64,000 bases of DNA from Lepraria neglecta (Eukaryota; Ascomycota; Lecanoromycetes; Lecanorales; Stereocaulaceae): positions 1,550,001 through 1,614,000 of the forward strand of contig CM065648.1 of assembly GCA_033220425.1 (NCBI GenBank). Direction: 5' to 3'. The notes under the pieces were generated by a model. That model searched no databases. It was not told where the DNA came from and saw only the letters and a list, made by a program, of their open reading frames with translations. Each line of letters begins with the position of its first letter. The stretch's first letter is position 1. Below, piece after piece: positions 37,780-49,640 of this stretch. The translations under genes and the position numbers were made by a program.

Positions 37780-38116
37780 AAGCTTAATACTTGGTATTTA
37801 CTACTAAGCTTACGCTGCCCGTAAAACATAGCGAAAATACTTCTTTTACTTATAACTTTTGTGTAAATAGGGCAATTCTAAAAATTCTTGATACGCAAGC
37901 AAGCTAATAATTGACTCTAAAACTTATGAAATTATCTCGATATTATATAATATATATAGCGCGGGGAAGTACTGCGAAGAAGTGCGTAGCGTATTTAACT
38001 TTTAGTAGTTAAAGGCACTAGCCGAGAGAGGAAATACAGCTCTAAAGGGATATTCTAATTAGCTACAAGTACGGAATTGCTCCGAATATCGCGATAATCT
38101 ATTATTAGAAGAAAGA
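37780..38116 (-). other. Helitron 5' terminal region (shared repeat)
   Basis: Sequence from about GCCCGTAAAACATAGCG to the TC end is shared with 49430-49621 and, in several tandem copies, with 62490-63461. It includes the conserved ATATAGCGCGGGGAAGT block. It is probably the 5' end and promoter region of the element. Confidence 0.75.
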
Positions 38117-39165
38117 TTTCCGAAAAGCCTTTTATATCTCTTATAACTTATATACTAATTTCTACCTCTCCCTTTTTATTCTTAAAGATAATAAAGTCGA
38201 TTATCTACTTATAGTATAAGTATAATACTTAACTACTTTCTTAGTCGGTAGTACCTTATAGGATTAGTCTACTTATCTTATATAGTAGTCTATAGCCGGA
38301 GCCTCTACGTATATTCGATTTAAAATACTTATCTACTCGCGCCGATAAATAGATAAAAAGTATATAGGTAGCGTAATTCTAGATAAGGATCCTTCTATAT
38401 CTATATTAATGCTAATTCTTTATCTATATATATTTGATTATAATAACGAAGTAGTTTACTATTATAAAGTGCCGAGTTCGCTAAATTATTAAAATATTGA
38501 ACTTCTTATATAGCTCGGTTTATATATACTAGTAAGATTATTAGCCTCTATAGAGAGAGAGGAGGAGTAAATTAGAGATCGGGTATAAATAAAAAATATA
38601 GACTCCGATACGTTAGAAGGAATCTTATCGTTGCTAGGCCGCCGTTTCTAACCGGCGCCAAAGTCTATCCATTTCTAAAGTATATAGTATATAGATAGTT
38701 CCTTCTTACTAGTATAGTAGCCGCGTATAATACTCTCTATAAAATACTTTGTCGTTTTTAAATAGTATAGGCTTATACTAGGGTTTCTCCTCTTATATCT
38801 ATTCTAGTAAAACGAGATATAGTTAGTAAGAATTTTATAGGACTTTGTAGTAATAGGGAGAGATATAGAGCTCTACTCGTCCTAAAGGACTAATATTCGA
38901 TTATAGTTAACTTTAGTACCGGACTCGATATACTTGGAGACCGTATTGCTATTAATATCGGCTTTATTTAGAGACTTATAGCTATTTAATTCTATATTAT
39001 CAAAGAACTATACTATAGTCCTCTTCTTCTTTACTATTGGAGACGAGGTAAAGGGGGGAATTATAGCTAGATAAAACTACTCTAGCTACTAAAGCGTATA
39101 TAGCGAAGAGAGAAAGAGAGAGAGGGATATATAGAGTGGATATAGGATGATAATGTCTATAATAA
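38117..39165 (-). pseudogene. DUF3435-type recombinase relic, N-terminal part
   Basis: This is the upstream half of the gene cut by the Helitron at 31134/38117. The minus-strand reading from about 39060 downward gives SGTKVNYNRILVLWDE-like, NRYKRRNPSISLYYL, a KWIDFGAG-like stretch, and YLSARVDKYFKS near 38330-38360, where families of this type have the ARVG segment with the first catalytic Arg. Just before the junction it reads FIIFKNKKGEVEISI. The start is probably near 39150 (an ATG on the minus strand lies there), close to the E LTR at 39188. RIP-type stops throughout. The family call is moderately secure; the exact start is not. Confidence 0.62.
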
Positions 39166-39187
39166 CGCGCTTGGTATACTAACGGGT

Positions 39188-39619
39188 TGTTACGATTAGG
39201 AAATATAATTAGAGATACGCTCTAGGAGCGTAGCGCCTATTATAGTTCGAGTTAACGAATTAGTATCCGACTCGAATAGACCCTAAAGGCTTAGTATACT
39301 AAGTAATAAGTATAGTAAGCGCAATAAGCGCAGTGCGATTAGTACGATTAGTGCGATCAAGAATACTTGGCGTAGATTTCGTATATCTATATATACGGAG
39401 TACTACTTACTACTTAGAGCGCCGTACTTAACTTTCTATTTAATTATTTACTATATATAATAGATCTCTTAGGCTAGATACTAAATATATATTATCTAAT
39501 TATATACTAGACCCGCTTAGTATTACTTAAAGCCTACTTTATACTCTTATTAGATTATATCTCTATCTCTATTAAGAATCAATCTATAATATAAATACCG
39601 GAATATACGGTTTATAATA
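39188..39619 (+). repeat. 5' LTR of E
   Basis: Begins TGTTACGATTAGG, ends TTTATAATA, and matches 1462-1897 closely. It is followed by CTTTAAGTACCC as in C. Confidence 0.92.
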
Positions 39620-40635
39620 CTTTAAGTACCCTTAAGAATAAGTACTATACTAAGAGACCCTAGGGTACCTACCCTAAGCTCCTTAGGAGGAGGAAGCGGA
39701 TAGAGATACCCTACTATTAATAAAGGACTTAGTAGGTATATTAAGATAGCCTAGCCTAATTTATACTATAGAGAAAGGGATAAGCTTAAGGGATAGCTAT
39801 CCTAGATATTACTATATCTAAAGTTCTAAAGGGACCTTATATCTATATAACGATATTCTATCTTTACTATTACTTATTTATATAGAAGAGCCTAAAAATA
39901 GGTTAATCTATTCCTAAAGAAGTATATAGAAGATAATAATAAGGATAGTAAGATTAAATAGTAGATAGAAAGTATAGTAATATTTAGGCTCGAAATCCGC
40001 CGTATGTTCGGACTATCTAATAAGGTTAATATAGTAATATAAACTATCTAGTACTTAATTTAGAAGAAGTCTATATCGGAGTATTTAACTTAGTTCTAGT
40101 AGTATATAGCGAAGACTAACTAGGATAATAATATATTAATAACTATATATCGAAGAGATCTAAAGGATAATATTAAGGATAAACTTATAAGGTTGGGAAT
40201 TATTCTTAATACCCTTAATAAACTAATTAAAGAAGTAATTAAAATTAACGATAAGTTATTTAAAAGGACTATAGAGAAAAGGTATAATAGAAGAGTTAGC
40301 GGGATAGGATACTTAAGCTTTTTTACTAAATTAAAGAGCTACTATCTAGGTTATAAAGAATATAACTCTTATAGACTAGTACTAATAGAACTGGATTTTA
40401 TAGAGAAGAAAGGTAAATAGGCCTTTAGGGGGCTAGCTAGGGGTAAGAAGTAGCAAGAGGGTAGAAAGAAAATACTTACGTATTATAGCTATAGTAAACT
40501 AGGCTACTTTACTAGAGACTATAAGTCGAAAAATATAGTATATCGATAGTAGCTAAATATACTAGAAAATGTATAGGACTAGGATAGTAATTCTAGTAGA
40601 ATCTTACTAATATAGAACGAAGTCTATAGTTAGTA
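39620..40635 (+). pseudogene. E gag (fossil)
   Basis: Matches C gag (1898-2696 then 16319 onward) without the B interruption. One frame stays open at 40193-40420. The knuckle region is near 40470-40540 (YYSYSK...GYF-RDYKSKN type). The hAT element interrupts the sequence right after AGTTAGTA. Broken. Confidence 0.85.
40628..40635. repeat. 8-bp target-site duplication of the hAT element (left)
   Basis: AGTTAGTA at 40628-40635 recurs at 48144-48151; C has a single copy at the matching place (about 16525). Eight bases is the hAT size. Confidence 0.92.
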
Positions 40636-40840
40636 TATAGCCCGAAAAGATATAGGATAGTATAGGATATTGGCTCTCTTACCCATCTCGGGGTATAGTA
40701 TAGTATTAAGGTCTGAAATCCTATACTATTAGTAGGAGGTATAGGATGTTAGTAGAATACCCTACGGTATAGGATATTAGTAGGATTAATCTATAGTATA
40801 GGATATTTTCGGGATATTCTAGTAGTAGATAAGATAATAC
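40636..40840 (+). repeat. Left TIR of the hAT element
   Basis: The inner 80 bases (ACCCTACGGTATAGGATATT...AGTAGTAGATAAGATAATA) match the right end best. Many short TATAGGATAT-type motifs occur in direct and inverted order, as subterminal transposase-binding repeats do in hAT elements. Confidence 0.85.
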
Positions 40841-43800
40841 TTTATATAAATAGTAAATACTAAAAAGTAATATCTAGAATAATAACTAGAACTTAGGTAA
40901 AGTATAATTTCTAAAGTTATAGTTCTGCAAGAGTAGGGGAGAGTAATTTATATAGAGTATTCAAACTAAATATTTCATTCAAGCTATATATTCATTAAAC
41001 TTTATACCCCGTCTTATCCCAACTAGCCTAGTATACTAACGGGACTCTAAATGGCTATATAAGGCGTTTATATAGCTGAATATCTTTTTAGTACAACGTG
41101 ACACGCTTAGCGTAAATAGTATATAGATTATAGTCTATTTCAAGAGCTATATATTAGAGTTTATAATAGAAATTATATAGAAGTAATAGTCTTACCTTCA
41201 AGAAAATATATTATAAAAGCTTCCGCTACTTCTTATAGAGCTTCTATTATAGGCCTTTAATACCTAAAATATCCTTGTAATACCCTAAATTCTCTCTATA
41301 TATCGATTAAAACCTTCTATACTAAATAACCGAACGGTGCTTTAGGAATAAGTAATTCTTAGGATTTCTAGAAACGGCGGATTTTATAGAGAGCTTTGGC
41401 TATAAATAGCTATTAGCCGTATATAGTAGGTAGAATAATAACTAGAAAGACCTACTTCCTGACTTAACTCTACTCTTTCTACAACTAGCTCTTAAGCCGG
41501 ATCTAGGAAGGCCGGCCGCAGAAATAGATATAATAGTCTTACACGCTATACTCTTACGCGCTGTATATACTAGTATATTAGCTATAAAAGATTCATAAAA
41601 ACTCCGCAAAAATATATACTTCCTAGTATTATCGTTAGGTAGTAGGAATCGTTCTTAACTTCGAAACCTTTTTACTAATAGTAGATACTATAATTAAGGA
41701 TTAGAATAAATAAGGGGATGGTTTAACTAGAAAATAGATATTTACTAGTAATAATTCTAGGGTAGTTATAAAGATAAAAGTTCAATATTACAAGATTATT
41801 TTATTATAGATTACAAAATAGTAAATATCGAAATTCTTATTTCTACTCGACTTCCTACTATTATATTATATACTATATATATTCGTTTAATACCTAAAAG
41901 GTTTTACTTAAAGTCTTTTTTCAAACGCTATTTACTAATATATTATTAGGAAATTCTATAGTTAATTATAGTTATAATTCTAGTTAGTAGATATATTTAC
42001 TTTATTCTAGTTGATATTTATACTAGTAGTAGGTAATATAACGCTAGTAAGGGTAAATAAGAATACTACTACCTAGTCGGGTTTAGTAGCTAAACCTTTA
42101 ATATAACAAATTTCATCTAATCTTCTACCCTTTTTTTAAAATTCCTTAGCTAATTTCTATAAGATAGTAATTATAGGTTAGAGTAAGTATATATCAGCGC
42201 TTCTAACTATAATAATACCTAGAATTAACTAATACTATAGTGAAATATAACGTAATAATTCCGACGATAGGGGGATAGAAGGTAGAGTTTAGTCTTATAG
42301 ATAATTATATAAGTTTTTATTCTATCTCTTATACGCTTATTTTAATCTTTTTATAGCTATTAAAGAAGAAGCCCTCGATAGTAATAATATATTACTTAAA
42401 CAACTTGATATAGAATTTTCTAAGCCTAGCGATAAAACCTTTGAAAGTCGATCTCGATATGGATATATTAGTTAATACTATAGTATATAGCCGAAATATA
42501 AGGTACCGGATAATTTAAGTAAGAATATAAATACTAAGAGATTAAGATATTATATAGATACCTTTATAGATAAGGAAAAAGAGTTAGAGAATATAAAGAA
42601 AGCGGATAATACGATAATTAGATATCAAATTAGAAAATATATATTATTAGATATATATTAAAATACTATAGAGGAGGAGAGGATAAAGTAAAAGGTAGAA
42701 CTTAGGTAGGAAGTCAAAGATAAGAGGTTAGTCTTCCCAATTCTAGTTATTATTCTAGTTATTATTCTAGAATTGCAAATAGTATCTATACTACCGTAGT
42801 AGTATATCGCCTATTATTATAGGTAACTCTAAAGGTTATTATATATATAGAGGATAATAGTAATATTAATAATAATAGAGACCCGATATAGAGTAATATA
42901 GATGACAAAGAAGCTGAAAAGGGTATACTATACCCCTATAATAACTATTAGCTCTAGTATACTAATATAATAGGTCTATAGATCCAATACTCTTAGCTAC
43001 GCGTGAGTAAGATACTATTATCGATTATAGAAAATATAGAACTCTATATAATAACTGGCCTACCGATTAGGAACTTTTAGAGGAGTATAGTAGAGTATCG
43101 AAAAATTATATATATAACTACAAAGTCTCAATTTTCGTCAAATACCAGAATATATAGCGCTACTCAATCCGAAGCCTACTAAATAAGTTAGTATACTTAG
43201 AAGAATGCGCTAATCTTAGACACTACCCTCGCTGCTACTTTAGTAGTCTATTTTCTCTAGTAATCAAAGTATATACTTTTAAAACTATCGACTTATTATT
43301 CTATAAGATTGGTATACTAACTTATTTAGAATAGTAAAGTCTATACTAAGCTACTTCCCCCTCCCTATAATTTTTTTACTCGTCGAGAGCAAGCGGTATA
43401 GTAAAATATAGCAAGCTATATTAATAATAGGCGTTTCAAAGACTATAACAACCCTAATGAAGTCAAGCTTCTAGGACTAGCCTATTGGTAGCTAGACAAT
43501 TATAAGCGGGGTATATATAACTTTAAGCCGGATATAGATAAGGAGAATATAAGAGAGGCTTATCTTTTGATTATTCAAGGCTATAGTAATTAGGTTCCTC
43601 GGGATTTCTATTATCTTACACCTTCTATAGATAAACTAGCTCTTTTACTACGAGATATACTTCCGTTTCTTTTATAAATAGTAGTATATTACTAATATCT
43701 AAGCTTCGCACTCTAGATGATTTTCTAGTTATTATTATAGTTATTAAAAGAAGTACTACTACCAAATTAAAATACTTTTAGTAAAACTAAATATATTAAA

Positions 43801-44900
43801 TTACTATATAGCCCTATCTATAAAGATATTTTATATCGTAGCTTTCTAATAAGTACTATATCTTTCGCTTATAAAGTAACTCTTTTTATATAGTATATAT
43901 ATAGTTATACTATTAGTACTTTATTAATATTCTTTTTAATTTGAACTTTTTCCTAAAGATTAATATACTACTAAACTCGTTAGTAAACTTAGCCTCTATA
44001 GCTTCTTAAAGTATACTTAAAGTAGAGGATTATATTTAAAGCGGCTCTTATAAAAGATTTAATAATATTTCCCTTATAAGCTAACTAAATACTAGTCGCG
44101 GGATAACTAGCTCTATTAATTTCTATAGCCGACGAATTTCTAGTAATATACGAGCTATAATAGTATTTTAGTTAAAGTATAATTTATTTATAGTTTAGAC
44201 TTACTACTAGCTTTAAATTTACGTAACCGAGGTAATTATTTTTTAGTCTTCCGTATTGGTTGACATTTCGCGCCTTACTTATAGCTCTATAACTTTTAAG
44301 TCTACGAAGGTTTCCGTAGAGCTTGATTTCTATTAGTAGATAGACTATTATTATTCTCTCCAGGATTTGGTTAGGCTCCTAGCCTATTATTAGCGCTGAG
44401 CTGAGATACTAAGCTACTATTAGATCCTTATAGAAATATAGGGCTAGCTTGAGGCCCTGATTCCGATACTATTCTAGAGTTTTGGACATTTTGGTAGGTA
44501 TTAAGTATTGTACGGCTCGTTAGTTCAGGTTTAGGCCTGGCGGGTTATTAGGAATCTATAGAACTACTATTTGAAAGTATTAATAATATACTAAGGTATT
44601 TATTCTAATAATAGGAAAAGTAGAGGATCTAGGGGTTGTTATAAAAAGGTCTCGGAGATTAATATTAGTTAGTTAGTAGATAAAGCTAGAATATTATAGC
44701 TAATACTTGATACTAAATTGGGTAAGCGAGTTCTATATTAACTAGATAATAGCTAGAACTATAACTATAACTATAAAAGCTCGGTTTAGTAGAAAACTTT
44801 ATAGTTAAGAGTCGCGTCGAAACTTATAGCTTATATATATAGAGCTTCTATAGTTCCTTCGCCCTCTTAAGCTATTATAATTAATCTTAATTCTAATAAG
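40841..44900. other. Unassigned left half of the hAT element
   Basis: About 4 kb of RIP-decayed DNA between the left TIR and the transposase relic. A plus-strand reading at about 42970-43640 is coding-like, with interruptions mostly at Gln/Trp-type codons and pieces such as SIRSLLNKLVYLEECANL, YYPRCYFSSLFSLVIKVYTF and KTIDLL. I do not recognise it. It may be a second gene of the element, captured host sequence, or an older insertion whose ends I cannot see. Confidence 0.5.
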
Positions 44901-47310
44901 AATCTCTTAAACTACCCCTAATTCTCCTTAATAAGCTTTACTATTTCGAGATATTATTAATTATCTAATCTAGTAATAATTTAACTCCGTTCTTTAATAA
45001 GAATTCTTCTAGTACCCTAGTAAGTATCGATTTTAAGCGCAAAGGTAATAATAAAGGCTACTTTATCTTTAACCTTACTAAAAAGGAGTAGTAGATAACT
45101 TAATAGGATAAGATAGTATAGGCTATATAGAATTCTAGCAAAACTAAGTATTAATATTCTAATATTAACTAGGGCTTAATAATAAGAAAGAGCGATAAAT
45201 AGGACTATTTTCGAGAGTATACCCTTATCGCTAATATAGAGCTATATATTATCTACCGCTACTATAATAAAGTAATTACCTACCCTTCGATAGGGTATAG
45301 AATAATCGGGATAAAAATATATATTACCTTAAAAGGATATATTAAGAAGTTAGGTCTTAGTAATTTATAGTAGATAATAATTATCGAAGAGTACTAAAAT
45401 TATATATATTTTATATTTAAGTTAATCTTAAGCCCTTAATAACTATAATAATAACTAGAATATATATAAAATAGTCTAACCCTTTTTTAGAGGAAATAGA
45501 ACTAGCTTACTAGACTACTATTAGGCGGCCGTACCCTTATACGAGAAGACTTCCTAGAATAATTTCGTTATTAGATAATAGCTACTAGTATACTATTTAG
45601 TATCGCTAATAACCCTAAGACGTTATAACTCTTCTAATATCTTAATCAAAATCTATATTTAGAGTTAGTATCTATAATAAGGAATTACCTTATAAGAAAG
45701 GTCGAGGAGATTAAAAAGGGTCTTCTTAAGGATCTACTTTATAATAATTCTAAGGTCTCCTTAACTCTAGATTACTAGTTAGTATTAAATTATTAGTTAT
45801 ATATAGCGATTATTAGCTTCTTTATTAATAAGAATTAGAGGTAGTATAAAAGTCTCCTTAGGTTTGAATATATCGAAGGTTAATATACTAGTATAAGACT
45901 TAGTCGAATTATTAACCTAATTCTTATAAAGTATAAGCTTTAAGATTATCTCCTCGTCTTTATAATAGATAATACTAGTAATAATAGTATACTCTATTAT
46001 AACCTAATTTTATACCTTCTAGAAACTAATTTCAATAACTACCTCGACTTTAGAGAAGATAAGCCTGCGTAGTCTCTATAATAGATCCTATATATAGTAT
46101 ATATTATCTAACTAGCTTTGAAGGAACTCCTTAGGAAAGTTTATATCAATCCTACTAATAAGGAATTCTAAAGAAACTAGATTAAAGATAAAGAGTAGGA
46201 GAATATTTAGGTAATAAATAGAGGTCTCCTAATAACCTTAGCCAAGGTAAGAACTTTCTAGTTATCTTTCTAGTTACTATCTACTAATTAGAAGAAGGTT
46301 CGAAAGACTATAGTTTATATTAATATAAGTAGTTAGCGCAAGGAGGCCTTTAATAATATATAGCGAGAGCGGCTTAGAGATAACAGCGTACTAGTCCCTA
46401 CGGACTAACTAGCTTCTAACGAGGAAAGGTATTAATAAAAGCGACCCCTTAAGCTTTTCTAGGATATTAAAACTCGATAGGACTCAACTTATTATATACT
46501 AATACGAGCCTATTTACTTCGTTAAGATATAGACTATTATTTCGAGGAGAGATTAGGTAACTATCTAAAACTAAACAACGAGGAATAGTTATAGGTTGAA
46601 TATCTAATCTAGCTTACTAAGCCTTTCTATATTTTTGCAAAGCTAATAAGTAAAGGGAAGGAAGTAATAATTTATTATATCTTTAATATCTATAATAGGC
46701 TTTTTAACTATATCGAGAAGGAAATCTAGTAACTAAGATATAAACGGGTTATTTAGAAAATCGAACTTCTAAGGGCTCTTAAGGCTATTTAGGAGAAGTT
46801 AACTTTATACTATAGCTACACGCAATTAGAGTTAGAATATCTATATAGGTAAGCGATACTTCTACGCCTAAGTTATAGGGATACTATATTCAAAGGTAAT
46901 AGCTAGAAAGTTAACCTATATTGAAAGCTATAGGTAGAGGTCTATTAGAAAGCGCTCTAACGAATATTCAAGAATTATAAAAATCTTAATAGTAATAGCC
47001 AAGTATAAAGGGCTAAGCGATTAAGGGGTTAGTCGGCTAATACGCTTAATAACGTTCTAGACGAGAATATTTATATAGAACTAAATAATATTAGAGAAGA
47101 CTAGCTTATATAGTACAAAAAGTACTATAAATATTCTAGTTATTATTCTAGTTATTAGTTACTAATTATAATTCTTTAATAGTACCCTTCGAGTACTTGA
47201 AGTCTAAGCTAATCTTAGAGTAATAGAAGATCTTGGAGCCTTAATACCCTACCGTTACCTATATAGCTTATAATATCCTTATAGCTAGAGCGATAGACGT
47301 TATCTATAAG
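44900..47310 (+). pseudogene. hAT transposase relic
   Basis: The plus-strand reading has the hAT core in order. Near 45750-45900 is a KVSLTLDYW-like segment, then YKSLLRFEYIEG and RLSRIINLIL. Near 45955-46010 is IIDNTSNNSILYYNLI, the conserved TDNASNN block with one catalytic Asp. Near 46090-46130 is YIVYII-LALKEL, the CxxHxLxL position with Cys and His changed to Tyr. Near 46480-46700 is YILIRAYLLR followed by TKPFYIFAKLISKGKEV and IFNIYNRLFNYIEK. Near 46790-46870 is EKLTLYYSYT, the start of the C-terminal dimerisation region. Many TAG/TAA stops at Gln/Trp positions; dead. An N-terminal BED-type finger was not clear. Confidence 0.85.
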
Positions 47311-47928
47311 CGATATTTCTTAATTACTAGGAAGTATTATAGGAGTCAAAAATACTATTTACCTATAATCTTCTACGTACTAATAATAGTTCTTTATACT
47401 AAAAACCAGCAGAATTAATTAGAATAGGCTAGGCTTGACCTAGATAGTAATCTAAGTATATCGTAGGAAGAAAAGAAGGTCGATAGTAATATACGCGAAA
47501 CCTAGGCGACGGATAATAATATTATCTATATTAGCGATAACAACGAAACCCGGGGGAATAATATAGTAAGGAAGCTCTACCCTCTAAAGATTTTACTAAT
47601 AAGTTATTAGTAATAGCGAGCTAAAAGATATTTATATAGTTAAAGAGAGTTAATATTAATAGATCCAAATACGCTAAAGAGGCTAAAAGATAATATAGAA
47701 GCGTAGTTATTAAATAGGGTTAGAGTAGAAGGTTTAGGGGTACTTAGTAAAATTTCTAGAGAGGAGAATAGGAATAAGGATACTCGATAATAAGAGGCCT
47801 AGGAGTAATTAGGGATAGTAGCTATCTTAGGGCGTAAGCGATAGAAATTATAATAAGTTTTATAGTTATTATTCTAGTTATTATTCTAGTTATTACAAGA
47901 TTAAAAAGAATATAATTAAGAGATGAAA

Positions 47929-48143
47929 TATTATCTTATCTACTACTAGAATATTCTATAAATATCCTATACTATAGATTAATCCTACTAATATCCTATA
48001 CCGTAGGATATCCTACTTAAATCCTAATTCTATATCTTTCTAAAGATATAGGATAAGGGATCTTCTTATCTATACTATATCTTAATTCTATACTATCCCG
48101 AATGGGATATCCCGCGGGATATTCTATATCTTTCCGGGCTATA
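47929..48143 (+). repeat. Right TIR of the hAT element
   Basis: Inverted counterpart of 40636-40840, best in its inner 80 bases and the outermost 20. AGTTAGTA follows directly. Confidence 0.85.
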
Positions 48144-48151
48144 AGTTAGTA

Positions 48152-49097
48152 ACTAGAAGGGGAATCTAACTTAGGAGATAAGGAGTTCTCTAATAATAGC
48201 TTTATAAGTAAAGCTAATACTTAGATAGGAAAGCTATATATTAGGGATAGTAGTAATACTTAGAGAAAGTAGCCTAAATAGAATTAGGATAAGAAAGAAT
48301 TAGAATAGAAAGTTATAATCAAAAGAAAAGAACTACCGATAATATCTAAACCTAGATCTACTATATCTAAGGAGAGATAGGAATACTTAGAGGAAGAAAG
48401 ACTAAAAGAATTCTAGAACAATTTTAGTATCTTAGACTTTAGGTATAATTACTATTACCCTAAATATAAGGAAGTCTACTAGAGATAGTATATAGAAAAT
48501 AGTTATAACTATTATAGAATTAATCGTAGAAAGGAACTAGAAGTTCTAATAAAATCATCCTATAGTAATTACTAGTACTATAAGTATAAGGATAATAGAT
48601 ACCCTTAGTACTTAGTAAGAAAATAATAACTAAGCTACTTTCTATATAAGAAAGATAAGGAAGAGATATACTATTAAAACTAAATAAGATATTAGAGTCT
48701 AGAAGTAAACTAATACTATCTATATTAATAGTATATATATTTATATAATAACTACAAGAAATATAAGTTCGAGAAATAACTTATAGGATTCCTCTCTATA
48801 TATAGAAAAGAGTAATCCTTTATAGTAGAGGTAGCTATAAAGAGATTAATATATTAACCCCTAAATAATATCTATATTCCGCGCAATACGATATATATAT
48901 AAAGATACTAGTAATTATTAATAGATAGCGGACTATTATAATAGATTCTAGAGCTAATAGAAACTTTATTTCACGAGATCTAGTATAAATAACTAGAATA
49001 CTAACCTAAAAGAAGTTATAGTAGTATAATCTTTAGATAGCTAATAGGTTAATATTATTAATAGGAAAGGTAGACGAAGAGATACTTTTATTACCTA
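48152..49097 (+). pseudogene. E linker and protease region (fossil)
   Basis: Continues E after the hAT insertion, matching C 16530-17478. It includes the acidic linker and the protease region near 48940-48975. It ends where the small Helitron derivative is inserted. Broken. Confidence 0.85.
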
Positions 49098-49621
49098 CAA
49101 GTAAGTACCTATAATCTTCATAGAAGATTACCAATAAAACGGCTATATCTCGCTTATTTTATACTCGATTTAGAAAATTTAAGCGGTATTAGAAATTCCT
49201 CTATATATAGTATACTTTTTATATATAAGACTAAGCCCTAATCCTAATAGGGCAAAAGTTATTAAGGATTTAGTATATTAGTACTTCGGGGGCGGCTACG
49301 GGGGTAGCTTTAGGGAACTCCGTAGGCAAAAACATATTTTTTAAGCTTTCCTTAGCTAAATCTTAGCCAAATTTTAAAATTCGAACCGCGTTAGAAAGCG
49401 CATGTTTGGTTCCAGAACTTATGAAATTATCTCGATATTATATAACGTATATAGCGCGGGGAAGTACTACGAAGAAGTTGAGGTACGAATTCAAGTTTTG
49501 GTAGTTAAAGGCGCTAGGCCGAAAAGCGTACTATCAGGGGGGTAGAATATAGGGCTAATCTAATTGGCTACAAGTGCGGAATTGCTCCGAAATACCGTAT
49601 AATCTATTATTAGAAGAAAGA
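49098..49621 (-). mobile_element. 524-bp non-autonomous Helitron derivative in E
   Basis: Both ends match the 7-kb Helitron: minus-strand start TCTTTCTTCTAATAATAG at 49621 and end ...GTACTTACTTG at 49098, with the palindrome ATAATCTTC/GAAGATTAC inside. The empty site survives in C at about 17476 (ATCTA|TTATAATTC), which shows insertion between A and T with no duplication. It has no coding capacity; the middle (49290-49420) is not shared with the long copy. Confidence 0.9.
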
Positions 49622-49640
49622 TTATAATTTAGCGCTACTA
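49622..49640 (+). other. Nineteen-base remnant of E between two insertions
   Basis: TTATAATTTAGCGCTACTA matches C just after the Helitron empty site. It separates the Helitron derivative from the TIR element and proves these are two independent insertions. Confidence 0.88.

Larger units (their letters stand above)
31135..38116 (-). mobile_element. Helitron, 7.0 kb, with Rep-helicase coding relic
   Basis: This rolling-circle DNA transposon inserted in the DUF3435 relic without a target duplication, between A and T. On the minus strand it starts TCTTTCTTCTAATAATAG at 38116 and ends ...GGGTACTAACTTG at 31135. An 18-nt palindrome (GTAATCTTC / GAAGATTAC) sits 11 bases before the 3' end. Two shorter copies (49098-49621 and 61818-63461) share both ends, which fixes the boundaries. 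It encodes an N-terminal Helitron-like domain, an HUH Rep and a Pif1-type helicase. It is less RIP-mutated than the gypsy elements, yet no frame is intact. Confidence 0.92.
40636..48143 (+). mobile_element. hAT DNA transposon, 7.5 kb, long TIRs
   Basis: The ends are inverted repeats, TATAGCCCGAAAAGATATAG on the left against TATAGCCCGGAAAGATATAG on the right, and they continue imperfectly for about 210 bases. An exact 8-bp duplication flanks it, and E/C comparison gives the empty site. The right half (about 44900-47300) encodes a recognisable hAT transposase; the left half (40841-44900) is unassigned. Strong RIP decay. It is older than the GC-rich element at 49641. At 7.5 kb it is about twice the length of usual fungal hAT elements. 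Confidence 0.92.

Noticed and set aside
885-39187. A complete Starship with a captain at one end
   Set aside because: Only a captain-like relic is seen; no cargo, boundaries or target duplication of such an element can be supported.
40636-48143. Polinton/Maverick as identity of the 7.5-kb TIR element
   Set aside because: The target duplication is 8 bp, not 5-6, and the coding part has hAT transposase blocks; no capsid, polymerase B or integrase was seen.
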